Shown one piece after another: positions 1-8,658 of a DNA stretch of 64,000 bases (within the stretch, counting starts at the first letter, position 1; every line of letters begins with the position of its first letter). Under the pieces are notes generated by a model that saw only the letters and a list, made by a program, of their open reading frames with translations, made no database searches and was not told where the DNA came from. Location: assembly GCA_015099395.1 (NCBI GenBank), contig AP024096.1, positions 7,791,485 to 7,855,484 of the forward strand, in the 5' to 3' direction. This stretch comes from Ktedonobacteria bacterium brp13 (GTDB lineage Bacteria; Chloroflexota; Ktedonobacteria; Ktedonobacterales; Ktedonobacteraceae). Position numbers and translations under genes: made by a program.

Positions 1-33
1 TGAGGGCTTTGAAGAGAGGGAGGAATACATGGT

Positions 34-2703
34 ATGAAGATAGAAATCGAACAAGACCATGAGAAAAATAGAGATATACTATCAGATGATTCAATGGAAA
101 AACAAGAAATACAGGCTCATGTACAGTTTGTCCTGGAAGGGATGACCTGCGCATCCTGTGCTATGCGTATAGAGAAAGGACTGAAAAAGCTGCCCGGTGT
201 TCTGGGTGCTTCCGTCAACCTGGCGACTGAGCAGGGTACTGTGACCTATGATCCAGCTCAGGCTGATGTGACCAGGATAGTGCAGAAAGTCGACGCGATC
301 GGTTATAAAGCTATCCCCTTGGCAGCTCCTGCTGTACCACATGTGATAGAGCCGGAACCGCTTGAAGCATCGACCACCTTTGCTATCGAAGGGATGACGT
401 GTGCATCCTGCGCTATGCGCATTGAGAAAGGTGTCAAAAAACTGCCCGGTGTTCGAGAGGCATCTGTTAACCTGGCAACCGAGCAAGCTGTCATTACCTA
501 TGATTCTGCGCAAACGGATGTGGAGAGGATGGCTCAGAAAGTGGCTGCCATTGGGTATAAAGCCATTCCACTGGCAGTCGTAGCGAAAGACGCAACGCAG
601 GTGGCGGCTGCTACGACATCTGCAACCTCAGTTGGAAGCAGTGATGTGCCGCACATAACACCGGCGGAGGCGCAGAGTAGACGTCGGCAGGCTGAGCTTG
701 CACACAAGCGTACACTGCTGATCGTGAGCATTCTCCTCTCGCTGCCGGTTGTCATCTTGAATATGTTCTTTATGAACCGCTTTCCCGGCGAGAACCTGAT
801 CTTACTGATCCTGACGACGCCGATCTGGGCCGTGGTGGGTTGGGAGTTTCACCGTATTGCGTTGAAAACTGCTCGACACCTGAGCGCGAACATGGATACA
901 TTAATCTCGCTTGGTTCAACGGCCGCCTATCTTCTGAGTGTTGTCGCTACCTTCTTTCCAGGGTTCATTGGTGCCACGACATTCTATGATACCGCTGCGC
1001 TGATCATCACCCTCATCTTTCTGGGCAAATACCTGGAGGCGCGTGCGAAGGGGCAGACAAACGCTGCGATTCAGAAACTGCTAGGTTTGCAGGCACGCAC
1101 GGCGCATGTTGTGCGCGCGGGTCGTGAACTGGAACTGCCGATCGAGCAGGTACAGGTTGGTGATGAGTTGATTGTGCGACCGGGCGAGAAAATCCCGGTT
1201 GATGGTACCGTGCTGACTGGTCGCTCCTCTGTCGATGAAGCGATGATCACAGGGGAAAGTATGCCTGTTGAAAAGAGCGAAGGCGATGCCCTCATTGGTG
1301 CTACCCTGAATCAGCGCGGCCTCTTGCGTATGCAAGCACTCAAGGTAGGAGCCGATACTGTGCTGGCAAATATCATTCGCCTTGTCGAACAGGCACAGGG
1401 TTCGAAAGCACCGATTCAGCGCCTGGCGGATACCATCTCCAGTGTCTTCGTGCCGATTGTTCTGGTCATAGCAACGCTCACCTTTGTTGGCTGGTCGATC
1501 GCAGGCCATAGTGGCCTTACAGGCTCTTCGGCAGGGGTCGGGGCTATGGGTGCGCTCGCAGTGAGCAATCCCTGGGTGGTTGCTCTCGTTGCAGCCGTCG
1601 CCGTCCTGGTCGTCGCCTGTCCCTGTGCGCTGGGACTGGCAACGCCAACCGCGATTATGGTTGGGACAGGCAAAGGAGCGGAACAAGGCATTTTGATCAA
1701 AGGTGGCGAGAGTCTGGAACGTATTCAAGCCGTGCGCGCGGTCTTGCTGGACAAGACCGGGACGATTACCAGAGGCAAACCTGAACTCACTGATGTGTTT
1801 CTGCTTCCCGGCATGGTGACTGATGAGATGTTGCGTCTGGTGGCTGAGGCGGAACAGGGCTCTGAACATCCACTTGCCTCGGCCATTGTAGCAGGGGCCA
1901 GGGAGCGAGGCATCACGCTGGGTTCCACGCCTGATACCTTCACTGCTCTGGCAGGACGAGGTCTGAAAGCCACCGTAGAAGGACATGACGTGCTGGTTGG
2001 CACACGCGCTTTGATGCGTGACTACGCCATCACCACCACGATGCTTCATGAGCGTCTTGATACACTTGAAGAACAGGGCAAAACGGCGATGCTGGTTGCT
2101 CTCGATGGTCAAGCCGTCGGTTTGCTTGCCGTCGCCGATACCATTAAGGTTGGTTCACGCGAAGCCATTGAGCAATTGCAGGCTCGTGGACTCGCTGTCT
2201 GGATGATTACAGGAGATAACCAGCGGACCGCCCAATCTATCGCTGCTCAGGTAGGCATACCTCCCGAGCATGTCCTTGCCGAAGTATTACCAGAAGACAA
2301 AGCCAACCAGGTTAAGCATTTACAAGCGCAAGGGCTGGTAGTTGCCTTCGCTGGCGATGGTATTAACGATGCCCCTGCGTTGGTACAGGCAGATGCAGGC
2401 ATTGCAATGGGCACTGGCACCGATATTGCGATAGAAGCCTCAGATATTACGCTAGTTAAAGGGAATCTGAAGAGTGTCGCAACAGCGCTGGCCCTCTCGC
2501 ATGCAACATTACGCACGATCAAGCAGAATCTCTTTTGGGCCTTCGCCTACAATGTCATCCTGATTCCAACGGCTATTCTTTCACCGTTAATACCCGTCTT
2601 ACGGGAGAATGCTCCCATCTTCGCGGCAGCGGCAATGGCGCTCTCCTCCGTTACGGTCGTGAGCAATTCTTTGCGTCTGCGCCGCTTTGGTCACTCTCGT
2701 TGA
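34..2703 (+). CDS. copA: Cu(I)-exporting P1B-type ATPase
   Basis: Membrane pump that uses ATP to export cuprous copper. Two N-terminal heavy-metal-associated domains each carry GMTCASC (residues 36-42 and 120-126) and are nearly the same sequence, so they look like an internal duplication. A linker and about eight membrane helices follow. TGES marks the actuator domain, CPC is at 529-531 in the transport helix, DKTGT has the phosphorylated Asp at 573, SEHP lies in the nucleotide domain and GDGIND starts near 774. YN and MxxSS in the last two helices are the Cu(I) signature. The ATG at 34 follows a GGGAGGA site with 9-nt spacing. The nearby permease, csoR and copZ support a copper role. No CsoR-type box is visible in the 33 bases upstream, so its promoter lies outside the window or it is cotranscribed. 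Confidence 0.97.
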   Translation: MKIEIEQDHEKNRDILSDDSMEKQEIQAHVQFVLEGMTCASCAMRIEKGLKKLPGVLGASVNLATEQGTVTYDPAQADVTRIVQKVDAIGYKAIPLAAPAVPHVIEPEPLEASTTFAIEGMTCASCAMRIEKGVKKLPGVREASVNLATEQAVITYDSAQTDVERMAQKVAAIGYKAIPLAVVAKDATQVAAATTSATSVGSSDVPHITPAEAQSRRRQAELAHKRTLLIVSILLSLPVVILNMFFMNRFPGENLILLILTTPIWAVVGWEFHRIALKTARHLSANMDTLISLGSTAAYLLSVVATFFPGFIGATTFYDTAALIITLIFLGKYLEARAKGQTNAAIQKLLGLQARTAHVVRAGRELELPIEQVQVGDELIVRPGEKIPVDGTVLTGRSSVDEAMITGESMPVEKSEGDALIGATLNQRGLLRMQALKVGADTVLANIIRLVEQAQGSKAPIQRLADTISSVFVPIVLVIATLTFVGWSIAGHSGLTGSSAGVGAMGALAVSNPWVVALVAAVAVLVVACPCALGLATPTAIMVGTGKGAEQGILIKGGESLERIQAVRAVLLDKTGTITRGKPELTDVFLLPGMVTDEMLRLVAEAEQGSEHPLASAIVAGARERGITLGSTPDTFTALAGRGLKATVEGHDVLVGTRALMRDYAITTTMLHERLDTLEEQGKTAMLVALDGQAVGLLAVADTIKVGSREAIEQLQARGLAVWMITGDNQRTAQSIAAQVGIPPEHVLAEVLPEDKANQVKHLQAQGLVVAFAGDGINDAPALVQADAGIAMGTGTDIAIEASDITLVKGNLKSVATALALSHATLRTIKQNLFWAFAYNVILIPTAILSPLIPVLRENAPIFAAAAMALSSVTVVSNSLRLRRFGHSR

Positions 2704-2760
2704 GGGTAGCATACACAGTCTCACCCGAAGAAAGGAACGTACGCGATAAAAATAAGGCTT

Positions 2761-2800
2761 TTGTGTCGAGGAAGATCTACGTGAATCTTCCTCGACACAA
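2761..2800 (+). terminator. Hairpin terminator after copA
   Basis: A perfect 16-bp inverted repeat (arms 2761-2776 and 2785-2800) closes an 8-nt loop, 58 bp after the copA stop. There is no clear T tract after it, so termination strength is uncertain. Confidence 0.6.
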
Positions 2801-2824
2801 GAGTTACCAGCCTCTGTCTCTGTT

Positions 2825-3175
2825 CTATTCGCGTATCCCAAAACGGAGGCGACCAACTATGCCAGTGCCAATAAAGAGAGCGGCACCGAGAGTCATCGTC
2901 AATTGCACGCTCAAGTGGGCAAATCCCAGCGAGGCATCTATCTCAATAAAATGTCTACTACCAAAGATCGTACTATCATAAGATAGGGTATTGTATTTGA
3001 CAAGAGAATGAGGATGAGCCATCGTGGCGTAGCAATTGTCTGGCTTGACGATGCGATTCGTATGTGTATACCTCAATACACGGCCAATTACCCACGCCTG
3101 CCCTTGTACAATATTCTGTGGAAAAGAGCTATGAATATATTCAGCATTGAAGCGTATCTGGGAATGTCGAGGCAA
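2825..3175 (-). CDS. Small hypothetical protein after the permease, one membrane segment
   Basis: Not recognised. This 116-residue frame starts with TTG two bases after the permease stop codon. A GAAAGGA sequence overlapping the end of the permease gene would serve as its ribosome site, so translational coupling is possible. The last third is strongly hydrophobic (about residues 90-110, TMTLGAALFIGTGIVG) and ends in a basic tail, which looks like a real membrane anchor. The N-terminal half has no recognisable motif. Without this gene, 2801-3177 would hold nothing. It could be a small partner of the permease, a relic, or chance reading; the non-ATG start keeps confidence low. Confidence 0.35.
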   Translation of the reverse strand: MPRHSQIRFNAEYIHSSFPQNIVQGQAWVIGRVLRYTHTNRIVKPDNCYATMAHPHSLVKYNTLSYDSTIFGSRHFIEIDASLGFAHLSVQLTMTLGAALFIGTGIVGRLRFGIRE

Positions 3176-3177
3176 GG

Positions 3178-4386
3178 TTATCCTTTCTCTGTCTCCTCTT
3201 CGTGTGTCATATGATGCTGTTCCATGCTTTGTTCGTGATGGGCCATTTCATGCTCTGGTGTTCCCATCATTTTTAGCATATTCATACCACCTGTGCGGAT
3301 AAAGCGAAGCACAAGCATCGCTGCGAGCACAAGGAAGATGATATTCAGCACCGTCGTATAGTTCCAACTGATGCCCTGGGTAATGGCCGCCACGTTGCGG
3401 TTCTGCGGAATGATCCCAAGTGCCGCAAACAGGAACTCAATCACGTAGCCAGCAGCAGCCATCGTGATATAGAAGGTGACCAGAATATAGCTCATCACCT
3501 TCCAGCCATAGTACTTGCGATAGATGTCCAGCAGGGGCAAAATAATCAGGTCAGCAAAGATAAAGCTAACCACACCACCAAAGCTAATGCCGCCTCGCCA
3601 GAGGACGGCTGCTAATGGGACATTGCCGACTGAGCACACAAAACTGAGGATGGCGACCAGCGGTCCAATGAGCGGTCCCTCTATTTTAGCCAGGAGTGGA
3701 TTGTTCGCGAAGAAAAAGGTCCGCCAGAATGTATCAGGAACCCAGGCGGCGAGTGCGCCAGCAATCAACAGGCCAAGGGCAATATCGACCCAGACAGAAG
3801 CCCAGTCCATGACAAAGTACTGACTGACCGCCGTTAAGCCTTTGCCGCTGAAAAGTTTTTGCCAGAATGAAGTTCCAGACACACTCATATCCATGGCTGC
3901 ATGGCCCTCCATTCTGCCCATCCTTCCCTTTTCTGCCTGTGCTTTTGCCTGTTGCACCAGACGGGGTGTGAGGGTGAACCGAAAAATGAGCGCAATGAAA
4001 ATGACCATCAGCAGACCGCCCAGATATTCCGCGACCATAAACTGCCAGCCCATCAGGACAATGAGAATGATCCCTAACTCAATCACGAGATTGGTTGAAG
4101 CCAGTTCAAAAACCATCGCTGAGGTAAAGCTCGCTCCTTTCTGGAAAATGGAACGAGCCAATGCGACTGCTGCATAGGAGCACGAACTGGAGGCAATACC
4201 AAACAGGGTTGCAAGGCTCAGGTTCTTGGGCGAGTCGCCTCCGAGTGCTTTTGCTATGGTTCGATGTGAGACGACTGCCTGGACAACCCCGGAGAGCAGA
4301 AAGCCTAGGATAAGTGGCCAGAGGATCTCCCAAAACATACTGAAGGCCATAAAAAGCGCTGCTCCAACGCTTTGTACAATCTGCAT
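3178..4386 (-). CDS. Permease of the ArsP/DUF318 family with His/Met-rich tail
   Basis: Integral membrane permease of about 402 residues with around eight hydrophobic segments. Family-type signatures are SSCSYAAVALARSIF in the first half and CSVGNVPLAAVLWRGG in the second, the duplicated core of this permease family. The C-terminal tail is rich in His and Met (HEMAHHEQSMEQHHMTHEE), which suggests metal binding. The start MQIVQSV at 4386 follows AAGAGG with 9-nt spacing; an upstream ATG at 4551 lies before the promoter and is rejected. The promoter carries a CsoR-type box, so copper-responsive expression is likely. The substrate is not proven; some family members export organoarsenicals, but this context points to copper or another thiophilic metal. 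Confidence 0.85.
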   Translation of the reverse strand: MQIVQSVGAALFMAFSMFWEILWPLILGFLLSGVVQAVVSHRTIAKALGGDSPKNLSLATLFGIASSSCSYAAVALARSIFQKGASFTSAMVFELASTNLVIELGIILIVLMGWQFMVAEYLGGLLMVIFIALIFRFTLTPRLVQQAKAQAEKGRMGRMEGHAAMDMSVSGTSFWQKLFSGKGLTAVSQYFVMDWASVWVDIALGLLIAGALAAWVPDTFWRTFFFANNPLLAKIEGPLIGPLVAILSFVCSVGNVPLAAVLWRGGISFGGVVSFIFADLIILPLLDIYRKYYGWKVMSYILVTFYITMAAAGYVIEFLFAALGIIPQNRNVAAITQGISWNYTTVLNIIFLVLAAMLVLRFIRTGGMNMLKMMGTPEHEMAHHEQSMEQHHMTHEEETEKG

Positions 4387-4439
4387 AGAAGTGTACCTCT
4401 TATTCTTTTTATTCTTTTCGTACTCGCATATCTCACCCA

Positions 4440-4494
4440 TACCCCCCTGGTAGGGGTATGGCCGTAGTATAAGTTTCTTTGTCAAGTCTGTCAA
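4440..4494 (-). promoter_or_regulatory. Promoter of the permease with CsoR-type operator
   Basis: Reading leftward, TTGACA (4489-4494), a 17-bp spacer and TATACT (4466-4471) make a near-consensus promoter. Seven bases later lies TACCC-N9-GGGTA (4440-4458), within a longer ATACCCC/GGGGTAT dyad. This G/C-tract palindrome is the type bound by CsoR regulators, and at this place it would cover the transcription start. Confidence 0.75.
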
Positions 4495-4541
4495 GCTGAA
4501 CTGGAGGGAAAGACAAAATCTGTAGAGAGAAGGTTGCATCC

Positions 4542-4594
4542 TTGCATCCATTCTGTACGTATGATATAGTATGTATACCCCACCCCACTGGGTA
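4542..4594 (+). promoter_or_regulatory. Promoter of csoR-copZ with CsoR-type operator
   Basis: TTGCAT (4542-4547), a 17-bp spacer and TATAGT (4565-4570) form the promoter. TACCC-N9-GGGTA (4576-4594) begins five bases after the -10 element, at the expected +1. The same box and nearly the same spacing occur at the permease promoter, which suggests one regulator controls both and that csoR is autoregulated. Confidence 0.75.
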
Positions 4595-4615
4595 GGGAAA
4601 GAAAGGAGTATGCAG

Positions 4616-4882
4616 ATGCATGCTGATCAACAAGACGTCCTTAAGCGACTGAACTACATTGAAGGCCACCTGGGGGGCATACGCAAGATGATTGAAGAGG
4701 ATAAGTATTGTGTTGACATCTTGCGACAGACCTATGCTGTTCGCAAGGCTATCGAAAAGCTGGAAGGCTTGCTGGTAGAGAGCCATTTGCATACCTGTGT
4801 CCCAGAAGGCATTGCTGAGGGCAGGAGTGATGAGGTCATCAATGAACTCGTGCAGCTCTATAACCTGGCAGGCAATCGTTAA
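4616..4882 (+). CDS. csoR: Copper-sensing repressor CsoR
   Basis: All-alpha DNA-binding repressor that is expected to leave its operators when Cu(I) binds. The Cu ligands are all present: Cys32, His57 and Cys61, in the order C...HxxxC, with the same 25-residue gap between the first Cys and the His as in known CsoR. There is no helix-turn-helix, as usual for the family. The start is set by the ribosome site: AAGGAG at 4603-4608 sits one base before the ATG at 4610 but seven bases before the ATG at 4616, so MHADQQ is preferred (88 residues). copZ follows after 26 bases, in one likely operon. Confidence 0.93.
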   Translation: MHADQQDVLKRLNYIEGHLGGIRKMIEEDKYCVDILRQTYAVRKAIEKLEGLLVESHLHTCVPEGIAEGRSDEVINELVQLYNLAGNR

Positions 4883-4908
4883 ATGAGGAACAAGAGAGGA
4901 GCCAACAA

Positions 4909-5175
4909 ATGGCAAATATACAAGATGTCACGCTTTCCGTTCCTGATGTGAGTTGTGAGCATTGTGTGAAAACCGTCAACGGTGCATTAGGTGCTCTTGC
5001 GGGAGTAGAGGCAATCTCGACGGATATTCCAACGAAAAGTGTCCACCTGCGCTATGATCCAAGTCAACTCTCCATGCAGCAGATCGAAACCACGCTAGAT
5101 GATGCCGGTTATACGGTTGCCAAAGAACCTAGCCCCACCCCTCGGACATCAGGAAAGTCTCTTAATCTGCTTTAA
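4909..5175 (+). CDS. copZ: Copper chaperone, CopZ-like HMA protein
   Basis: Small soluble metallochaperone of 88 residues that should carry Cu(I) to the ATPase. One HMA domain spans residues 6-72; the metal site is the CxxC motif in DVSCEHC near residue 16, and the second half has the usual beta strand ending in DDAGY. The last 16 residues are a Pro/Ser-rich tail without known role. It sits 26 bp after csoR with an AAGAGAGGAG ribosome site, so CsoR control is likely. Confidence 0.92.
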   Translation: MANIQDVTLSVPDVSCEHCVKTVNGALGALAGVEAISTDIPTKSVHLRYDPSQLSMQQIETTLDDAGYTVAKEPSPTPRTSGKSLNLL

Positions 5176-5198
5176 ATGCTCATTGGCTTGTTTTTTTG

Positions 5199-5241
5199 AT
5201 TGTGATGTACCCTCACCCACCGGGTAAGGGAGCATCACAAT
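5199..5241. terminator. Stem-loop after copZ that contains a third CsoR-like box
   Basis: Inverted arms ATTGTGATG (5199-5207) and CATCACAAT (5233-5241), with further CCCT/AGGG pairing inside, form a long hairpin between the convergent copZ and aminotransferase-fold genes. A third exact TACCC-N9-GGGTA (5208-5226) lies within it. No clear promoter is seen on either side, so the box may be a decoy, a relic or chance inside a terminator. Confidence 0.55.
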
Positions 5242-5325
5242 TGGCGGTAGAGCCACACTAATGAAAGGTCCCACCTGTGATGGGAAAGGGGTATCCCCAC
5301 TTTTCACACGAAATGTGTCGGAGCG

Positions 5326-6573
5326 CTATGCGGCTTGCATATCTTTCAAGAGAGCAATCAGCCGTTCAATCTCCTGGAGCGTATTGTAATGGGCGAGGCC
5401 GACGCGTACGACGCCTCCCTTTTCCCCTAAGCCAAGACGTTCTATGGCCGACAGCGCATAAAAATTGCCATCCCAGACATAGATATCGTTCTGAGCCAAT
5501 TTTGCAGCTATATCAGCGGGTGACCATTTCTGTAGCGAAAAAGAATAGGTTGGGACGCGGGATGCAATCCGCTGCGGGTCTGTAATACCCCATATATGGA
5601 GCCCGGACACAGATTTAAGTCCTTCCAGAAGCGCGAGACTCAATTGCTCTTCATATTCTCCAAGAACGCTCATTCCCGCTCTCAGGGCCAGAAAGCGGTG
5701 TTGCTCGGTATCATCAGGAATGGGCGCACCAAAGGTTGTTCCGACCCAGGCTAGATAGTCAAGCGTACCGAGGATTCCTGAGATCGATTCGAAACTCTGC
5801 GTGCCAGTCTCAAATTTGTGTGGTGCGTGTTTGCCAGCGGGACGCAGCTTATAGGCAGTCAAATCCTCAAGGAGCGCATACTTGCCATAGAGGATACCTG
5901 TATGTGGACCGAAGAATTTATAGGCCGAGCAAGCCAGAAAGTCACAATCCAGTTCTTGCACGTCGATGCTCCGATGCGGCGCATATTGGACTGCATCGAT
6001 GAAGCAGAGTGCACCCACACTATGAGCAAGCTGTACCGCTCTCTTCACATCATTGATGGTCCCCAATGCATTGGATGCATAGCCGATCGCAACCAGTTTC
6101 GTGCGAGAGGTGACTGCCTGCTCCAGCGTCTGCATATCCAGCGTTCCATCTTCAGGACGAAAATCGACCCAGCGCACCTGGCATCCACGATCTTCGGCAA
6201 TCCAGAGCCAGGGAGAAATATTGGCGTCATGATCCAGGCGCGTCACCACGAGTTCGTCGCCTGGCTCCAGGAGACGTGCGATGCTACGACTGATATGGAA
6301 CGTCAGACTGGTCATGTTCTGTCCAAAGATAATTTCTTCGGGACGTGTAGCATGCAGAAAGTCTGCAACTGCCCTTCTCGTTTCAAATACAATGGCATCG
6401 GTTTGCTGGCTGGTGTAGAATGCACCACCATCATTCGCATTCATATGCAGATAATAGTTTTGCATTCGCTCAATGACCTCCCGGGCAACCTGCGTACCTC
6501 CGGGATTGTCAAAAAAAGTAGCGCCTGATGAGAGCGCCGGAAAATGGGCACGAATCGTCTCAATATTGAGCAT
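5326..6573 (-). CDS. Cysteine desulfurase-like PLP enzyme
   Basis: Fold-type I PLP enzyme of the class V aminotransferase/NifS-SufS group, closest in pattern to the cysteine-desulfurase-like (VC1184) subfamily. The N-terminus has HFPAL...FFDNPGG, the PLP-binding Asp and Gln-His region is FIDAVQYAPH, and the Schiff-base lysine lies in SAYKFFGPH. The product is about 415 residues. The start MLNIET at 6573 is chosen because AGAAGGGGA precedes it at 11 nt; the ATG at 6597 has no ribosome site. Substrate and partner are not shown; no suf or isc genes are nearby, so the sulfur-transfer role is only a family guess. Confidence 0.85.
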   Translation of the reverse strand: MLNIETIRAHFPALSSGATFFDNPGGTQVAREVIERMQNYYLHMNANDGGAFYTSQQTDAIVFETRRAVADFLHATRPEEIIFGQNMTSLTFHISRSIARLLEPGDELVVTRLDHDANISPWLWIAEDRGCQVRWVDFRPEDGTLDMQTLEQAVTSRTKLVAIGYASNALGTINDVKRAVQLAHSVGALCFIDAVQYAPHRSIDVQELDCDFLACSAYKFFGPHTGILYGKYALLEDLTAYKLRPAGKHAPHKFETGTQSFESISGILGTLDYLAWVGTTFGAPIPDDTEQHRFLALRAGMSVLGEYEEQLSLALLEGLKSVSGLHIWGITDPQRIASRVPTYSFSLQKWSPADIAAKLAQNDIYVWDGNFYALSAIERLGLGEKGGVVRVGLAHYNTLQEIERLIALLKDMQAA

Positions 6574-6774
6574 CTGAATATTTTCCCCTTCTAGCATGTT
6601 TCAATCAATGGTATAGTTCATTGTATCATAAGCTTATTCATTGGCAGCCTGCTTCTTGAAAGACTGCTACATGACATAGAGAATCCTATGATAAACTCAT
6701 TATGATGCTATTTTGCCAGACGGCGAACACCCTGGAAATGTAGCAATTACTGGTTTGAAAGGTCACTATTATTT

Positions 6775-7791
6775 ATGCCATCGTACAACTTATGCATCTT
6801 AGGCTTTGGTAATGTGGGGCAAGCGCTGGTTCGTCACTTGCAGCTAAAAACGACGGAGTTACGCGAACAGTATGATATTACGTGGCGGCTGACAGGCGTT
6901 GCAACACGCCGCATGGGCTGGATTGCCGATTCGGACGGCCTGGACACAACATCTCTACTAGCGGGACAGCTTCCGCCGGTTTCATCTGCTCTCAATGTGC
7001 GTGAATGGCTGAGCCTTGCGCAGGCCGATGTCCTCTTTGAACTGACATCGACCGATGCCAGTACCGGTCAGCCTGCCATCGACCACATACGTACTGCCCT
7101 GGAATATGGTGCGCACGCTATTACGGCGAACAAAGGAACGGTCGTGCATGCGTACGAGGAGTTGAACCATCTGGCACGGGAGCGTGGCAAGCGTTTTCTC
7201 TTTGAGGCGACTGTCATGGGTGGTGCACCGGTCTTCTCGCTCTTTCAGGAGGCGTTGCCAGCGACGAAGGTGTTAAGCTTTCGGGGTCTGCCCAATTCAA
7301 CCTGTAATGTCATTATCGAGCGGATGGAGCAGGGCAAGAATTTTTCTGAGGCGTTGCAGGTTGCTCAATCCCTGGGCATTGTTGAAACCGATCCAACGCT
7401 TGATGTGGATGGTTGGGATGCTGCGCTGAAGCTGTGTGCGATCTCTACGGTATTAATGGGAGTTCCGATCAGACCTGCTGATGTACAGCGTCAGGGTGTT
7501 CGCGATCTGGACCCTGAGACGCTGCGTGCGGCTCGTGCTGCCGGAAAACCCTTCAAGCTGGTTGCCAGCCTTGAACGTACTGCTAACGGCGTGCAGGCCC
7601 GCGTGCAGCCTGAGCAAATAGCTGCGGGCGATCCCCTGTCCGGTGTGAATAGCGGCTCTATGCTGGGTCACTTTGTTACGGATATGTTGCCTGGTCTGAC
7701 GGTCGCTCTGCATGTGCCTGATGATCCAACGGCTGGTCCAGATGTAACCGCCTATGATGTCCTGGCCGATTTCCTGCGTGCCGTGCGCTAA
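6775..7791 (+). CDS. hom: Homoserine dehydrogenase, short form
   Basis: NAD(P)-dependent reduction of aspartate semialdehyde to homoserine, for threonine and methionine synthesis. The Rossmann motif GFGNVGQ is at residues 10-16, TANKGTV follows near 120, and the catalytic region DVDGWDAALK is near 205. At 338 residues it lacks the C-terminal ACT domain of longer forms, so feedback control by threonine through that domain is not expected. No good Shine-Dalgarno is visible before the ATG at 6775. It stands divergent from the desulfurase-like gene with about 200 bp between them and has no operon partner. Confidence 0.88.
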   Translation: MPSYNLCILGFGNVGQALVRHLQLKTTELREQYDITWRLTGVATRRMGWIADSDGLDTTSLLAGQLPPVSSALNVREWLSLAQADVLFELTSTDASTGQPAIDHIRTALEYGAHAITANKGTVVHAYEELNHLARERGKRFLFEATVMGGAPVFSLFQEALPATKVLSFRGLPNSTCNVIIERMEQGKNFSEALQVAQSLGIVETDPTLDVDGWDAALKLCAISTVLMGVPIRPADVQRQGVRDLDPETLRAARAAGKPFKLVASLERTANGVQARVQPEQIAAGDPLSGVNSGSMLGHFVTDMLPGLTVALHVPDDPTAGPDVTAYDVLADFLRAVR

Positions 7792-7882
7792 GCGTGGGGC
7801 GATATATTTAGAAGAAGTACATACAAAGATAAGATAGTAACCTTATACAGGGTACCATCTTGTTTGCTTCAGGAAGAAGAGC

Positions 7883-8083
7883 GTGTCTGAAGTCATCGAC
7901 TTTCTCGCGGTGCTCGTTGGGTACGCCATCAGTTCAGCGTGCACCCTGGAAGCCTTCTACGCACACCTGTATCCCTTCGCCCACGAATTGCGCAACGAGC
8001 TTGTGGAAGAGTTATCCGTTGAGAAAGAGATGACCAATCATTTGAAACTGGACCGTATGCACATGAGAACCGGTTGTTACTGA
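7883..8083 (+). pseudogene. Transposase N-terminal relic
   Basis: A 66-residue frame from a GTG start whose first 31 residues (VIDFLAVLVGYAISSACTLE and on) resemble the N-terminal region of DDE transposases common in Ktedonobacteria. After PFA the frame runs into HELRNELVEE, which matches a 20-bp stretch of the neighbouring transposase relic on the other strand, so it looks like a recombination chimera. No catalytic part remains. The family assignment is from memory and is tentative. Confidence 0.35.
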
Positions 8084-8254
8084 GGAACATGGGTCAAAGA
8101 GGGACACAACAAGAGACCAGCGAGAGGGCTTGTTCTTAGTTTAACGTATAAGGAAGCAACGAGAAGTGCTCGGAGCAACAGATGTTCCGAATGAAGGAGA
8201 CACATGTCTAGGTCTGTTCGCTACCTCCTACAACCTCGTTGCGCAATTCGTGGG
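7980..8254. repeat. Exact 20-bp inverted repeat linking two transposase relics
   Basis: Arms at 7980-7999 and 8235-8254 are exact reverse complements (CCCACGAATTGCGCAACGAG in the left arm), separated by 235 bp. Each arm encodes HELRNE in one of the two flanking transposase relics. The match ends sharply on both sides, as expected at a rearrangement junction. Confidence 0.6.
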
Positions 8255-8420
8255 CTTTGCGAACGGTCTTAGGATTCCATCCCAATTCCCGTTCAGCAAG
8301 GCTTGCTCCGCCAGAACTCAGTGCTTTAACCGTACGCGCCTGGAACAGACGGTGTGCACTCCCCTTCAGTTGCTTGCTGGTCTCGATCAACAAATTCTTC
8401 AGTTCATCCGTCAGTTCCAT
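8208..8420 (-). pseudogene. Truncated ISAzo13-type transposase, N-terminus only
   Basis: About 70 residues remain of the N-terminal helix-turn-helix region: MELTDELKNLLIETSKQLKG, then AHRLFQARTVKAL and ERELGWNPKTVRK, the pattern of ISAzo13-family transposases, which are normally several times longer. The frame then ends in unrelated sequence. The start at 8420 follows TGGAGTG. The DDE domain is missing, so the fragment cannot be active. Confidence 0.6.
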
Positions 8421-8559
8421 GCTTTCACTCCAAATGGTTGTTGTTTGGAGCATATCACATCCTCATGGATAGTTTATTCTTTGAATCCCTTACATCTTCT
8501 CATCCATTCATTTATCGCTATTTGTTTTTATTTTATTATTAGAAATAGTTATATTCATT

Positions 8560-8580
8560 AACAATAGTTATACTATTGTT
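8560..8580. promoter_or_regulatory. 21-bp palindrome upstream of the phosphoesterase gene
   Basis: Perfect dyad AACAATAG-TTATA-CTATTGTT in AT-rich DNA, 78 bp before the phosphoesterase start. Its size and symmetry fit an operator for a dimeric repressor. No regulator gene adjoins it. Confidence 0.45.
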
Positions 8581-8658
8581 GAGTTCAATAATAATTTGCT
8601 TGGTTTTCATTAGTAATACTTTCAAAAAGACTAATAAGCGAGGAAGACAGGAGGAAAA

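Noticed and set aside
1..33. CsoR-type operator in front of copA
   Set aside because: No TACCC-N9-GGGTA or similar palindrome is present in the visible upstream bases.
1081..2112. 343-residue frame on the minus strand inside copA
   Set aside because: It lies wholly within a gene with all catalytic motifs; the antisense frame is Cys/His-rich low-quality sequence with no motif or ribosome site.
5818..6528. 236-residue plus-strand frame inside the desulfurase-like gene
   Set aside because: Shadow of the PLP enzyme, which keeps its lysine and substrate motifs on the minus strand.
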